A stretch of 64,000 bases of DNA from positions 36,097,823 to 36,161,822 of the forward strand of contig NW_022098036.1 in NCBI RefSeq assembly GCF_002288925.2, read 5' to 3'. Source of the stretch: Delphinapterus leucas. Taxonomy: Eukaryota > Chordata > Mammalia > Artiodactyla > Monodontidae. Within the stretch, counting starts at the first letter, position 1. The number at the start of each line of letters is the position of its first letter. Position numbers and translations under genes: made by a program. Under the pieces are notes generated by a model that had not been told where the DNA came from, did no database searches, and was given only the letters and a program-made list of their open reading frames with translations. Positions 1-12,699 of the stretch are shown here, piece by piece.

Positions 1-649
1 CACTCTGTATGACAGTCTCTAGATCCATCCACATCTCAACAAATGACCCAATTTTGTTCCTTTTTATGGGTAATATTCCATTGTATATATGCACCACATC
101 TTCTTTATCCATTCGTCTGTTGATGGGCATTTAGGTTGCTTCCATGACCTGGCTATTGTAAATAGTGCTGCAAGGAACATTGGGGTGCATGTGTCTTTCT
201 GAATTATGGTTTTCTCTGGATATATGCCCAGTAGTGGGATTGCTGGGTCGTATGGTAATTCTATTTTTAGTTTAAGGAACCTCCATACTGTTCTCCATAG
301 TGGCTGTATCAATTTACATTCCCACCAACAGTGCAAGAGGGTTCCCTTTTCTCCACACCCTCTCCAGCATTTGTTGGTTGTAGATTTTCTGAGGATGCCC
401 ATTCTAACTGGTGTGAGGTGAGACCTCATTGTAGTTTTGATTTGCATTTCTCTAATAATTAGTAATGTTGGGCATCCTTTCATGTGCTTCTTGGCCATCT
501 GTATGTCTTCTTTGGAGAAATGTCTATTTAGGTCTTCTGCCCATTTTTCAATTGGGTTGTTCTTTTAATATTGAGCTGCATAAGCTGTTTCTATATTTTG
601 GAGATTAATCCTGTGTCCATTGATTCGTTTGCAAATATTTTCTCCCATT
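1..649 (-). mobile_element. L1 LINE, 3' part of ORF2, antisense, cut by window edge
   Basis: Antisense L1 sequence covering the end of ORF2. It begins within the segment whose complement encodes the last ORF2 residues and stops abruptly at about 649, inside the region that reads on to 'tctcccattctgag' in the full-length L1 of this window. The insertion is therefore 5'-truncated here, and its 3' end lies outside the window. The homologous stretch of the second L1 is at about 12,690-13,345, in the same orientation. The sequence on the right is a MER5A relic, so this L1 probably landed in that older element. Confidence 0.93.
64..498 (-). pseudogene. L1 ORF2 C-terminal remnant (144 codons open)
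   Basis: Open remnant of the L1 ORF2 reverse-transcriptase/endonuclease polyprotein, C-terminal domain only. The cysteine-rich segment [18 protein letters not shown] typical of the ORF2 C-terminus is intact. It is followed by the [12 protein letters not shown] and [13 protein letters not shown] blocks and by the end motif IYTMEYY. The endonuclease and reverse-transcriptase domains are absent because the insertion is truncated. It has no start of its own and no promoter, so it is a dead fragment rather than a gene. Identity rests on these conserved blocks. Confidence 0.9.
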
Positions 650-770
650 AAAATTCAGATTCTTATTCAGTATGTGGGAGAGGAGAGGGGGCCTGAGATT
701 CTGCATTTCTAACAAGCTCCCAGGTGATGCCAAAAGTACTGGTCCATGGACCACACTTTGAGTAGCAGTG
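650..770 (+). mobile_element. MER5A-like hAT DNA transposon relic (3' part)
   Basis: Matches the remembered MER5A 3' half: 'attctgcatttctaacaag', then 'ctcccaggtgatgc', 'ggtccatggaccacacttt' and 'gagtagcagtg'. The 5' half is missing and is presumably on the far side of the L1 to the left. MER5A is a non-autonomous Charlie-type element shared by placental mammals. Confidence 0.8.
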
Positions 771-3154
771 CCATAATGAGTCAATAAGTTTATGAATTAA
801 TTTCTTGAAAAAAGTCAGCAATGAAAACCAAATACTTGATCACTGTTGATTACATGGGTACAAGGAAGCATATACGTTTGTCTTCCAAAATCCCTTAAGA
901 AATGACATGAAACACTTGCTAAAAATCTGCAGTGAACAGCAAGAGATTCTAGTCACCTCTCACAGGAGGTATGGTGCTTTCAATTCCCAGAGCATACACC
1001 CTGTAGAAAAAGTCTGTTAATAGCTGCCAATTAAAATCTCGAATTTATTCCAGTAATCACATCGAAATTCTTTTTCAGGCTTATGCAGCTGTTTATTATA
1101 GAAAGAAGAAATATCCGAAAGTTATATGTTCCTAGTAGAGATAATCTTTAATGGCTGCCACTGCAGTAATGCGGTTTTAACATCAACCTGCTTGGTTACT
1201 GCCAAGAATATATGGCAGCAAACAGAAGGCCTTCATTTAGTTTATCATTTCATACTGTATATGTTGACCCTCCATCTAGAGCAGAACCATCCATAAGGAT
1301 GATGCCTCAATGGTTCTTGAAACAGTCAACATCGCATACCAGAAATGTAACATGGGGAGGAAGATGTGAACAATATATCTTGATTCTGAACGCTTTACTT
1401 TCCTTCTAAGGAAGCAACTTTACCTGGATTTCAAGTTCTCCTCTCATCATTTTCCTGGTGCACTGTGACACAGATGGTATTAGGTAATTTTATGTACTCC
1501 ATCTAAAAGCATCAGTTCCCCTTTTCATTGACCAATCCATGCTGTTCACACAAAGGAGACATGTTGGTGATTTATCTGGTGTAGTACAAATCAAGACTAA
1601 ACAAAGGCAATTCATTCCAAATCAGGACCTAGCCCTGAGCTGGAGAAACTCAGATATCCCTTGATTGTTGCAAAAGCAATCGCTATTTTTTTTGTTTTAA
1701 TCTTGTTTTCCTCCCTCCTCCACTAAAAATAGTAGGGGGAAAAGTGATAAAAGAGCTGTGGAAGTGAGAAGTTATAGAGTAGCAAGTATTTCCATCTTAT
1801 CATTTGATCTAAACTACTTTAAGAAGTATCAGTACTGAGGAAAATTTTTTTAAAGATCACCTTAAATATACAGCGTAATAATAAACTATCCAGTTAAACT
1901 TGCAAAATTTTGTCCTAACCGAAAATACATTTGCCACATTTTCATCTAATTTATTTGCAACTGAACAATTTAAGTAATATTAAATGATATCAACTGCTTG
2001 GCTGGAACTTGTGAAGTTTTCCTGGTATAAGGGAATACTTTACTAAGATGTTTTAGAACATAAAAAGCAAAAACAATGCTGGAAAAAAAATGTTCTTTTT
2101 GTTCTAGGGTCTGTGTTTAGAAAATATTGCCATGTAGCATTTATGGTAACAGCTGTACGGTTAAACTTTAGGCACAAACTGAACTGCAGAGGATCTGCTG
2201 CATAAATAAAATCCCCATGGCAACTAAATGTGCTACTAGATAACAGAGAAAAAAGGATTTATGTGTTTGCTGAGCTGTCTTGCCCTAAAGGAATTCTCCA
2301 GGCAAACGCAGGCCACCTGCCACATGTTATATTAAGCTCAGCCTTCTGGACTTATTTTCAAATCCACAGCAAAAAGGTCCAACTCTACTTTTATTTGGAA
2401 GTTTCATTGTTCTTCATTCCCAGCCCCTCCAAAAATAAACAATTCATTTTTCAACTTGCCTGCTATATTTTGCCCTGGATACAAAAGATAATTAATGAAT
2501 TTGTTTGTGCTCCTAAACATTTTGTTGATCTTACTGAAATAACAAGCATATGTATAACAAAAAGGTTTATTTTTAATTTGTAGATTTGTAGATTCTGTAA
2601 AGTTTTTTTTAAAAGTTGAAATATATAACTTGCCTTCTCCAACATAAGGTAAACTGTATGGGAGAAGAACGGTGGTTGATGAGGAAGTTTCAAAGAAGAT
2701 GGATGACAGGGAATAGAAGAGCAAGATTAACATTTTTTGTGAATTTTACATGTAAAATATTTATAGTTTCTTCCTTCTTGAAGGACAGTGGGAGCTATAA
2801 ACATTCTAGGATTCTGTTATAGGTGGTGTTATTAAATCAGTTAATTTAAAAGTAATTATTTGAAAAATGTCCTTTTTTTTCTTCTAAGTACATTTTCCCA
2901 CCTCTAATTCCCATACCTAAAGGTACTTGTTGATAATACTGCATTATGATGTAATAACACTTAAGTGTTTTTCAATATGTGAAAATAAAATGTGATACAT
3001 AGTACCTGAACTGAGAGAGGAAAAAAAAGACAAAAATTCATTATGTGGGAGTCATTCAATATAATTCCCTATTGGACTGGGAATGGGGAATTGGACTAGA
3101 ATATGCAGCTCCAAATCTGAGGTCTACTTCAACTCTAATATAAATGTTGCCCTT
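771..3154. other. Unique AT-rich intergenic or intronic DNA
   Basis: No repeat family, splice-supported exon or RNA gene recognised. Short T runs occur near 1,687 and 2,872. Small open frames (for example 1,212-1,409 +, 2,230-2,583 +, 2,404-2,733 -) have no domain features and look like chance. Confidence 0.6.
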
Positions 3155-3170
3155 AAAGAAATAATGACAG

Positions 3171-3375
3171 GGCTTCCCTGGTGGCACAGTGGTTGAGAGT
3201 CTGCCTGCCGATGCAGTAGACATGGGCTTGTGCCCCGGTCCGGGAAGATCCCACGTGCTGCGGAGCGGCTGTGCCCGTGAGCCATGGCCGCTGAGCCTGC
3301 GCGTCCGGAGCCTGTGCTCCGCAACGGGAAAGGCCACAGCAGTGAAAGGCCCGCATACCACAAAAGAAAAAAAAA
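3171..3375 (+). mobile_element. CHR-2-type SINE, + strand
   Basis: tRNA-derived cetacean SINE. It starts 'ggcttccctggtggcacag', carries the pol III A-box region and a diverged B box, then the CHR-2 body 'gagccatggccgctgagcc', and ends in an A-rich tail. It is flanked by a perfect 16-bp target-site duplication, 'aaagaaataatgacag', at 3,155-3,170 and 3,376-3,391. Confidence 0.95.
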
Positions 3376-3733
3376 AAAGAAATAATGACAGAGTTTTCAC
3401 CCATAAATAATCCTAACTTTTATCTGTTCCTCAACCCTGACTAAATTGTATAGATATTAAGAGCATAAATTTAGGCTATTTCTGTATTGGTTGATATGGA
3501 AGTGAAAGGGGAAAAATTAGCCAATTGACAAAAATGTCAAGGAAGATTCTGATACTAAATAATCGATTTGTTACTTTCATTCACCTTGGGGGGCGCATGT
3601 ATCGAGTACAACAACAAATATTTCAGGTACTTATCAATGAAAGTATTAATTATGATTTTACTAAATAAAATGTGTAAATTTATTTTAAAAAGAGGGTTAC
3701 AATTTCAATAGGATTTTATTTGTTGTCTCTCAG

Positions 3734-3835
3734 AAATATATGGCCTTTTACATATATTTATTTTACATATATTTACATATATGTAATATTTACATGTATG
3801 TAAATATGTAAATATATGGCCTTTTACATATATTT
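3734..3835. repeat. Local direct duplication, period about 76 bp, AT-rich
   Basis: The unit beginning 'aaatatatggccttttacat' occurs at 3,734 and again at 3,810. The DNA between is made of 'tttacatat' variants. This fits replication slippage in TA-rich sequence. Confidence 0.8.
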
Positions 3836-3847
3836 GTTTACATACAT

Positions 3848-3877
3848 ATACTGTAGAAAGGTAGCTTTCTACAGTAT
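3848..3877. repeat. Perfect 13-bp inverted repeat with 4-nt loop
   Basis: Left arm 'atactgtagaaag' (3,848-3,860), loop 'gtag', right arm 'ctttctacagtat' (3,865-3,877). It could form a small hairpin. No flanking sequence suggests a miRNA precursor, because pairing stops immediately outside the arms. Confidence 0.85.
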
Positions 3878-4429
3878 TGTCTAAGGAATGAGCAAGTCTT
3901 CAAAAAGCTCTTGATTTTTACAAGACACAAGTCTGGCTACTCTGTAATACAATCAAATCTAAATTACCACAGCACAGGAACACAAAGAAACACCACATTC
4001 TTCGCCTTCCACAGACAACTCTTGCCATCCTAGTTAATATAAACTTTTCAACAGCAAGGCCATTCCTCTGTTGTGATAGTAGATAGCAGAAATCACAAGT
4101 GACCCCCTGCCTTCAGTAGAAGTAGAGTCCTCAGAGATGCTTCTCAGGTAAATCTAGATGTATAACAATAGCTCTCACATATTTTTTGTTTGCTACCCTC
4201 TTCGACTAGTCAAAATACCCTCAGGCCTTGAACCCCCTTTGTCTCCACCCCACACTGCAACACAAACATAATGTTGCAATACTAATATATATCGCTATAC
4301 ATTAGTTATATAAATTAGGAATGTATATAATCATAAAGAGCATATTATGTGATTTTATATTACAAAGCAATGACCTATTAAAACTTTCTAAAAATCAGTT
4401 ATTTATTAACTATTCTGGCCACAGGTAAT

Positions 4430-4825
4430 GGCCAAAATACCACTTTCTCTTCCTGGGTGTACAGTTGGACTCTATGTTCCAGATTCCCTTGCAATTGAAT
4501 GTAGCCATGTGACTGAGTTCCAACCCACAGAATATAAGCAGAAGTGATTGTGTGCTACTTCTAGGCCTGGCCCATTATAAGCTTCCACAGGTGATGCTAC
4601 TTGCTCTTCCAGCTCCTAGCTAAGGGGGACAGAGACAACACTCAGAATGATTCTGGACACCTGCCATAGCTTCTGTCAGTTTGGGTCTCTGAAATGACTG
4701 GTAGAAGCAGCAACTTCCTGTCCACCAGTAAAATGCATGTTGGAAAATTCTAAAATAAGAAACTATGGTGTTAAGTTATTGAAATTTTAGAGTCTTTTAA
4801 AGCAGCTAGCATTGCCCTAATATAA
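4430..4825 (+). repeat. Decayed dispersed repeat, family not named
   Basis: Contains phrases that recur in mammalian interspersed repeats: 'tagccatgtgactgagttc', 'agcagaagtgattgtgtgc', 'taggcctggccca' and an end with 'tggtgttaagttattgaaa' and 'gcagctagcattgcccta'. The layout resembles an old LTR or LINE 3' region. I cannot assign the family from memory with certainty. Confidence 0.5.
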
Positions 4826-6240
4826 CATTTATCTTAGTTATGTATTGTTAAGTTTTTTTAAAGGGAGACATTCATAAACAGCCCATCAGATAAACTGGAG
4901 AGAGCGTACATATGCATACATATTTATGTGCATATATACGTATATATATATGCCTGTATGTGTGTATATATGTTTGTTTGCTCATTTATTTTAGAAATTA
5001 TTTATATTTGATTCTTATATGAACTACAACACATGTTTATCTTGGAAAGTTCTTGAGGAATTTTGCAAATTACTACACACGATTCCTAACAAGAGTTAGC
5101 TCTTGTAGCTTCATAAGGAGCAGAAAGTAGCATGTATACTGTTTAACTTCTAAATTATCAGCTACGTCTATATGAAGATGTTTCAGTAAAATATATAGAT
5201 AACAACTCAACTAGAAGGCTGCCCTTACTGAGCAGAGTAGCATTTTAAATGATTTCCTCCAAAAATTCACTTAAAGATACCACAGTAGCTTACAAAAGAT
5301 TTGAAACCTGACCTCTTTTGTTGTTTTAAAGGGAAATTACAGTTCGGATGAGGTTCCCATCTGTACTGCAAATAACAGATACTGTCCTACTCAAGTATAT
5401 GAGATGAATCTTGGAGTCTGTTAAAATTACAGAGGTCCTTTTACTGGAAAAGACCTTTTACAGATCTTTTAAAGTCTATGAAATTGATTTTAACTTACAA
5501 GTCAAGGAGCTAGCAGAAAGATTTCTCCCAAACTATGAGTTAGACTAAGTCACTGGACAGATGCAGGCCACCTTCATACCATTTTCCATATATGTCTTAA
5601 TTATAAGTCACTGCTCAGTAATCTCAGAGAAACTAGTCAAAGTTTCTACCAAAACAATCTTTGATAGATTCCATGTAATACAAACAAGAGAGAGTGATGA
5701 CTATCTCATAGCAAAAAACTGCTTTCAAAGTTATTTTCATATTCTAGTAACTCACAGGATGATTTCTAAATAGCATGCATTTCTTGGTTGCTTACTTTAC
5801 TCAACTTCTCTGTTAGTTAAGACCTAACCCCTTATAGAACATGCACTGTCCCTTTCATCATCATATTGTTTTATCCTCCCAAAGCAGCTGGTCCTTCATA
5901 ACCTCAGACTCAGAAGAGATGCCTTATGACATCAGTATTACATGTTCACCTTCTGAATTTTTAAACATACCTATCGTCATAAGCATTGAGAAAGAGTTGA
6001 CAGAACTGCATATATGATCTTTCTTTCTCCACTGACAAAGCTCTAGAAAGAGCAGCTTGAATTGACTACCTTCTTGCTGATTCTTCTCTCTTTAAACATT
6101 TGAGACCTAGTTTCTAATACTTTCACTATGTTAAAATGGTTCTACCAGGAAGTCCCAAATAACCCCTCCAAAGGTCAAAGCCAACAGCCTTTTTTCAGTC
6201 CACAGTCTTCAGGACATGTCTCCAGTCCCTTTACGGTATT
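4826..6240. other. Unique DNA with a TA-rich simple tract
   Basis: TA/TG-rich low-complexity sequence at about 4,908-4,975. The rest is unassigned AT-rich DNA without a convincing gene. Confidence 0.55.
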
Positions 6241-6249
6241 AACCTTTTC

Positions 6250-6335
6250 CTTAATATACCCAAAGCACTCTGAGCAGAGACTGGGCCATGGTAAGCACTC
6301 AATAATGTTAGTAAAGTCACTACTATTATTCATTC
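6250..6335 (+). repeat. MIR or L2 tail fragment
   Basis: The phrase 'gggccatggtaagcactcaa' followed by 'taatgttagtaaa' and a short CT/AT run matches the shared MIR/L2 3' tail. Confidence 0.5.
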
Positions 6336-7329
6336 TTCAAATTCTATTCTCTCACGTCCTTGGCATCTTATTCCCTTCCATCCCTAACTGGTTTGTTGTG
6401 GTCATGGCCACCTCCTCCTCCCATGTCCTAAAGTCAACTTTTCCATAGCCCGTTTCCTCAGGCTTCTTTTCCTTTTATTACAAATTTTTGCACCATTTAA
6501 TTACAGCATTTTAACCTAGCCTAATACACATATAATCTCTAGATGTTGCATATCCTATTGATGATAACCCTTTCATAGTAAAAGTTGCTTCTTCAATTTC
6601 TTGACTTATAATCCCGCTTAGCTTTCCCCTGGGCTATTACAAATGTAAAAGTGGATTTTGTCAGTAAGTAGAATTTACATGAACACCACATATATATGAT
6701 AAACCCAAAATATGCCTGCTAAAACTCTTATTGCTGTAGCATTAAGTAAATGTAAGGCTCAGACAGAGCAGGAGGTTCTCATCTGTTGATTGCACTTGTG
6801 TGATTGCATTTCTCAGTCATTACTGATGACTCTTACAAGGGGCACCCTTTGAATAACCCACAAAGTTTGTCAAACACCCAAGCCTTCTGTAAGGAAGTAA
6901 CCTCACCACCCTATTAGTGTCTCACAGATTCTCAGTAGCACAGCATCTTTCTGCTTGAATCTATGTGCATTTGATCTCAAATGCCTCTCTGCATATGAAT
7001 CCCAGGAAGCAGTAGAAGAAATGTGCTGAATAGCATTACAAAGTCGGGGCCTGTGCAGGCCTCCAACGATGAACTTACTTTTGAATCATTAAAAAATACA
7101 AACTAACCCTCTTGTTTTGTTTCAGAAAACATGTACATTAATAACGGAATATTAATGCAATAATGAAATATTGCTCCTGGAGATGCAAGTTATAAAGTGA
7201 GTTGGTTTGCTTTGTGAATTACTATGGCAAATTCAATCTAAGATGAAAGTAGGACCATTTTGAAAATAATTCTAACATTTCTTTATAAAAGTCTGCATTC
7301 TTATAAAGCAGCTGTGCCAATTAAGCTTT
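6336..7329. other. Unique DNA, nothing recognised
   Basis: No repeat family or gene recognised. The small + frame at 6,128-6,448 ends just inside this stretch and has no recognisable domain. Confidence 0.55.
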
Positions 7330-7900
7330 TGTTATCAGCTTCAGAATCATCCCTCTGGGGCTGGGGCTGGGACTCTGCAAATCCCATTTCTACTCGGGCC
7401 GATGCTCCATGTAAGGCAATGTCACAGGGGGCACTAAGGGCTGAAAGGGGAAGGGAGACGCTCTCTGTGGGCTTCCTGGCTGGTTCTGTTAGCACCAACC
7501 CAGTGGTGTCTCTTCACCCTAACAGTCGCAGTTCCTTCCAGTGACTGTAGCTGAACACAGTTTGCTGCTTTTCTAACACTGCAAGATCAGCCTCATCTGC
7601 TTTTCCAGAGACACCAGCACGAACTGGTCCACGTTCCCTCTTCAGAGGTCTGAGTGCCAGCTTCATGGGGTCTCTCTAAGCTTTAAGTCTTACTAATTCC
7701 AGCCTCTTCTCGTCCCCCTCATCCTGGTGGTAGTACTCGCTTTCCACATTGTTATCTACATGATTTGCCCATGTTCTCATTTTACCCTCTCAGTTGCTAG
7801 TTAACAACATTGTACCTAGTTAATTTTTTATATTAAATTCTCTCCGTTCAAACAGATGGGGTGGCTCCCAAACCCTGACTGGACCTCCTGATAAAGAAAT
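7330..7900 (+). repeat. Decayed dispersed repeat (LTR-like or LINE 3' region), family not named
   Basis: GC-richer than its surroundings. It carries phrases I associate with an old dispersed mammalian repeat: 'gtgggcttcctggctggttc', 'tattaaattctctccgttca' and an end near 'aaccctgactgga'. The open frames here (7,260-7,544 + and 7,301-7,498 -) lie within it and are not genes. Confidence 0.4.
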
Positions 7901-9079
7901 TTTGTAGCACATTCCATTTAAATTTCAATTTCTCATAGTATGTTCTAATGATTATTAAAGCTGTAAGATACTAAAAAAAAAAAAAATTGAAAAGGCTTTT
8001 GTGTTGAAAAAAGTTAGGGAAACAGCACATTACAACCCTGCTATGGTCTATTACTAGCTAATATATAGCAATGAGAAAATTAAATGCTTTAAGAAATCCT
8101 ACTGTGAAAATGGCTTAACAATGTGTTCCAAACTTATTTCAACCTGGAAAACTTCTTTACATAATTTTTATTAACATTGTTGAACTTGAGTTCAGTAGAA
8201 CACACATTGGGACTTGTTAGTCTTGGCTACTCATTGCATGTTTAACTTACAACCCTTTCAAATCACTTTATATTTTATAGGCAGATCATAAAACATTAGT
8301 CATCCATTAAAATCTGTAGGCTAAGTATGAAAATATTTACTATTTTTAAATATTCAAATAAATTATGCATATGTATAACCTTGATTAATATATGTTTCCA
8401 CATGTATGTGTATATAACGGATGATATTTGTTAAATAAATTAGATATTAAATGATTAGGGTCTTGGAATCAGTTCTGCCTAACAGAATTCCCACTCATAA
8501 TATATTGTAACCGTATCAGCCAAATACTATTACTAGGAGCTCTTAGTCAGACACAGAAATTGTCTTCTTACAAAGCTGATGTCTGACTTGTTGGTCTACT
8601 TGTATTTACAGCTATTAAAATCAACATCTGAATTACAGATAAAAGGTTATGTGTACATGACTGTTTGAACGGAAAAATAAAGAGATTCTTATACTTTCAT
8701 AAACAGCATTGCTGCATAATGCTAAGGTCCATCCCAGTTTAATCCATGCTCAATAAAATAATCTAAAACAGAATCAACTTTATCATTACACTCTCAACAC
8801 AAGAAACCCCAGATTGCTCAAATATATAAACAAACAACCAGGACTGAACGTATACCAGAAAAATCATATTACTTTTGCAATAACTAATACAGTATTTTAC
8901 AAAAAATAAACTATATTGGAGTTTCATTTAAATACTTCCTGGTATGCTAATACCTATATGTTCTGCAGATTTCATTCTATTCATTCTATGAATGTAATTC
9001 CCATAAGCCATACGAATATAATAAAATTTTTTAGAGAATAATTGCTAGGTAGTAGTCATGGAGTTAGGGTTATACATGT
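7901..9079. other. Unique AT-rich DNA
   Basis: A 14-A run at about 7,973-7,986 and TA-rich DNA near 8,340-8,440. No gene or named repeat recognised. Confidence 0.55.
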
Positions 9080-9245
9080 AACATCTTGAATCTTTTCCCA
9101 AAAAACCCCCCAAATCCTGCAAACTTAGTAATATCACCCCCATTTTACAGATGAGAAAACTGAGGTTCGAGAGGTTGAAAAGCTTTCTTCTAATTACACA
9201 ATTTCTATTTGCTAGAGAATGGACCCCTTCTGTGACAAAATCCTG
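9080..9245 (-). mobile_element. MIR SINE, antisense
   Basis: The MIR core is present in reverse: 'cattttacagatgagaaaac' followed by 'tgaggttcgagaggttgaaa'. This is the complement of the conserved 'cctcagttttctcatctgt' block. Both ends are decayed. Confidence 0.8.
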
Positions 9246-9332
9246 AACTCACATGGGTCTTTGAAATGGTAAATGATTGTGGTAACAGAGATGTTCCACT
9301 GCAATTCAAAATCAGTTCAGGCAATGTGTTTC

Positions 9333-10492
9333 TTTATTATTACTAGGAATAGTTTACTAGACTTTGTAATAAATCAAATCAGGACTGTAAAGAAAACAAG
9401 ATAAAACAAAATCCTCTTCACAAACATAAAAAAACAGTGTAAGTTTTACTCTAACTTGATCTTTGTTAGATGCGATCACATAAAATACTCCACCAATAGC
9501 TATGACAAATGTACTTTATATTTCAATGTGTCAAACCATTTCAATGCTCTGAAACTATGTTGAAGCTGGCAGGCAAGCAGACTATATTAAATTTTTCTCT
9601 GGAATCGACTTCAATTCTAGACTGAATTATTGGAATTTTAGTGACCCTAAAAAAGGCTGTCAGAAATGATATTCAACACAGTTTTCAAATCTAATGCTCT
9701 TTTACACATACTTCACATAAAATAATATAGTTCCAATATAAACAAACCAGTCAAAAACAACATTCTATTTGTTCTTGTAATTTTGTACACATTTTGATAC
9801 TGATTTGTCACAGCAGATTCTTAAATGTATTTGCTTCTTAAGAGAAAACTCACAGGCTTTACTTTATAATTCAATAGTTTGTTTGGATATGATGCAGTTA
9901 TAATGTCTGCCCAAAATGTTTCTTTTATTTTTAAAGTACATCAGCACAATAAACAGCTAGCTAATAGCTATTAGCAGTCCTGGGTTTCCCAAAACTACTT
10001 TCTACTTTGTTTTGTTTTTTGCACATAGAACAAAATTGTCTTAAGTGATTTCCAGCAATGCACAACCAGTTGCACTGCGAGTCCAATTAGCCGTCTGTGA
10101 AAGGGGAGGTGGCTTGTATCCTTTTTCTAGTTCTGACAGGAGGGCAGGCATCTTTCACTGCATGGAAGTCCTGAAACTAGGAATGTACAAAGCAATTCAA
10201 TCCTGAATTTATTCTATTTTTCTAAGAATTAAAAACACATTGTACATGCATCTATATTTTTGCCATTGCTCCTGCAGCTGGCTGCTTTACACAATATCAA
10301 TATCATGCTCCTGGCAAAGAATGTCACATCTCAAGAAGTGTTAATGTAAGAAAAGGGAGAAATAAAATGGAAAGCCAGTTTACTAACTTATCAACACATC
10401 ATTTTAAACTTCTACCGCTTGTAGAAGATACATTTTTTCTACCGTATGAAGCCACAGCTGGGTATCTAACTTGATCTTTGGATTGTCTAGCC
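9333..10492 (-). other. Candidate terminal exon with 3' UTR of an unidentified minus-strand gene
   Basis: Read on the minus strand, a strong splice acceptor with pyrimidine-rich run ends in 'ctgtctgtcacag' at 10,493. It is followed by one base finishing a codon and then 30 codons to a TGA at 10,399-10,401; the peptide begins ARQSKDQVRYP and ends SSTSGRSLK. Below it lies about 1.07 kb free of any repeat I recognise, with minus-strand AATAAA signals at 10,208, 9,924 and 9,333. I do not recognise the protein. The open frame continues upstream of the acceptor, so chance remains possible. It is phase-compatible with the candidate exon at 62,879-62,968. Confidence 0.25.
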
Positions 10493-12250
10493 CTGTGACA
10501 GACAGCAAGGAGCCAGAGGGGATCCCACAGTAAAGAGTCCAGCTCAGAAGTGGGCCTGGTTAAATCCACACCTGCAGCCTTTAACTCTGCCCAGCACCAG
10601 AGAAACTGATGACACAAGGGCCAGTGCCATTCAACTGGAAGTGACAGCCAACCGTCCCCAACCCAGTGCTAAAGGTGAATGCAGTTAACAACAAAGCAAT
10701 GCACCTGCCTGCACACACACAAACGCATACACACACTTATTTTCAGATGGGTCATTTTAAGATATTCATTTTACTCATAGTGTTAAGGGATAAACACTAT
10801 CTAGCTTAGTAGAATTCCAAATTGAAATAGGAAATTCTACGGTATTCTTGGTTTTATAATATTTTATTGTGTGAACTGAGGCCCACTGTTTAGACTTTTG
10901 TGTATTAGTCCTGAGGCAAGAAGATCATTAATATCTGCCTTTTCAAATGATTTTCCGAAAATAAAATGATCTTTAAGAATTACAGACTATCATCATTGCC
11001 CTGTGCTTAAGTTAACAGCTTTTCTCTTCATTTAAGAACAGTCTCCTGTGGCAGTCTGAGGCATAGTCACATTCCTAATCTTTCATAAGGTTCAACTCCT
11101 TAGCCAAATGATTTGTTAACGATTTGTTTCCTCTTTTGTTTATTTTGACTGGCAAACATCTGATACGTAGCAATCCTAAAAATTTCACTGTAATCCAATT
11201 AGGATCAGCCTGGCTCACCAATATGGGATGAATTTACACTGAATTGTAAGCTTGGACATGAGCTAACAAGTTAGCAATCGGCAGCAGGTTAGATCTCTTC
11301 TGAATTCCTGCTGTTACTCGTGGAACAGTTTTGGCAGTCAATTCATAAACTATAGGTAAGGACATGCTTACTTCCCTCAAAATCATGTCCATTAGCTTCA
11401 GAAATGAAGACTAGCTTTTCTTACAAAATAATTTCCAAGGTTTTACAAAGGGGAAGGAAAAGTCGACCTTGGATGAGTATGTCTATGTATCAGTGTAAGG
11501 AAATATCTTCAACAAGAATTTGGAACTTTAAAGGTAGCCAGGACGTAGATAGGTCATGCAGTCTAGGCCTTTCGATTGCACTTAAAGAAAGCTGGTTTCC
11601 ACCTTTGGCTGACTTTATTTCACGTAACTATGACAAAATCACAATCATGACACTCAACGTTTCTTTGATATCTAGGCTTCCAAGAAGAAGCAACAGACAT
11701 GTCTCCCAATTTAATCTATTCCCTAATGGGAATAATTTCGACACTAGTCATGTAAACTAGCAAAGAGCACCAGTCTGACTCATAACATTACTAAACTATT
11801 TTTTAACTAAGACTTATTTTTGTTTCAGGAGCATAATTTTAATCCATTTTTTCCTAAATAACAATCTATGTTCAATACGTATGCCTGCATTATTAACACA
11901 GCACCAATTGCTACAACCAGTGCTAACTTGGGACTAATTAACACTAGCTATTGCCTAGTCATATCATTTATCTGTATATTGATCTAGTATTGTCTGACTC
12001 ACTATGACAAGGAGTAGTTTTTGCTATGCCTTAGCAATCGACATCATCTAGATGAAAGATATAGTTAAAACCAGACAGAAATAATCAATGAGTAGTTGGA
12101 TATACAGTTTGGAACATGAAGGGGAGTTCAGAACTGAACATGTTGCTTTCCAAGTCATAAAGGTAGACATCCAAAAGCAGATTCTGTGAACAGCCACCAT
12201 CGTGGTGCTTCCTTCCTCTATTTCTTACTATATTGTTCTCACTCTGTTTC
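10493..12250. other. Unique DNA upstream of the candidate terminal exon
   Basis: A short CA-rich tract at about 10,712-10,736. The 118-codon + frame at 11,404-11,760 has no domain, no repeated motif and no supporting splice sites that I can see. Confidence 0.5.
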
Positions 12251-12699
12251 CTCATCTTTATTTTTCTTAACATCTTTATTGGAGTATAATTGCTTTACAA
12301 TGGTGTGTTAGTTTCTGCTTTATAACAAAGTGAATCAGCTTTACAAATACATACATCCCCATATCTCCTCCCTCGTGCATCCCCCTCCCGCCCTCCCTAT
12401 CCTACCTGTCTAGGTGGCCAAAAAGCACCTAGCTGCTCTCCCTGTGCTACGTGGCTGCTTCCCACTAGCTATCTATTTTACATGTGGTAATATATATAAG
12501 TCCATGCCACTGTCTCACTTTGTCCCAGCTTACCCTTCTCCCTCCCTGTGTCTTCAAGTCCATTCTCTACATGTGCCTCTTTATTCCTGACCTGCCCCTT
12601 GGTTCTTCAGAACCATTTTTTTTCTTTTTTTTTCAGATTCAATATATATGTGTTAGCATAAAGTATTTGTTTTTCTCTTTCTGACTTACTTCACTCTGT

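Larger units (their letters stand above)
3392..4429. other. Unique AT-rich DNA with a small local duplication and hairpin
   Basis: No gene seen. It contains a duplicated 26-bp AT-rich unit (3,734-3,759 and 3,810-3,835), a perfect 13-bp inverted repeat (3,848-3,877) and TA-rich low-complexity DNA near 4,285-4,330. Confidence 0.6.

Noticed and set aside
3848..3877. Hairpin as a possible microRNA precursor
   Set aside because: Only 13 bp of stem and no pairing beyond it; far shorter than a pre-miRNA.
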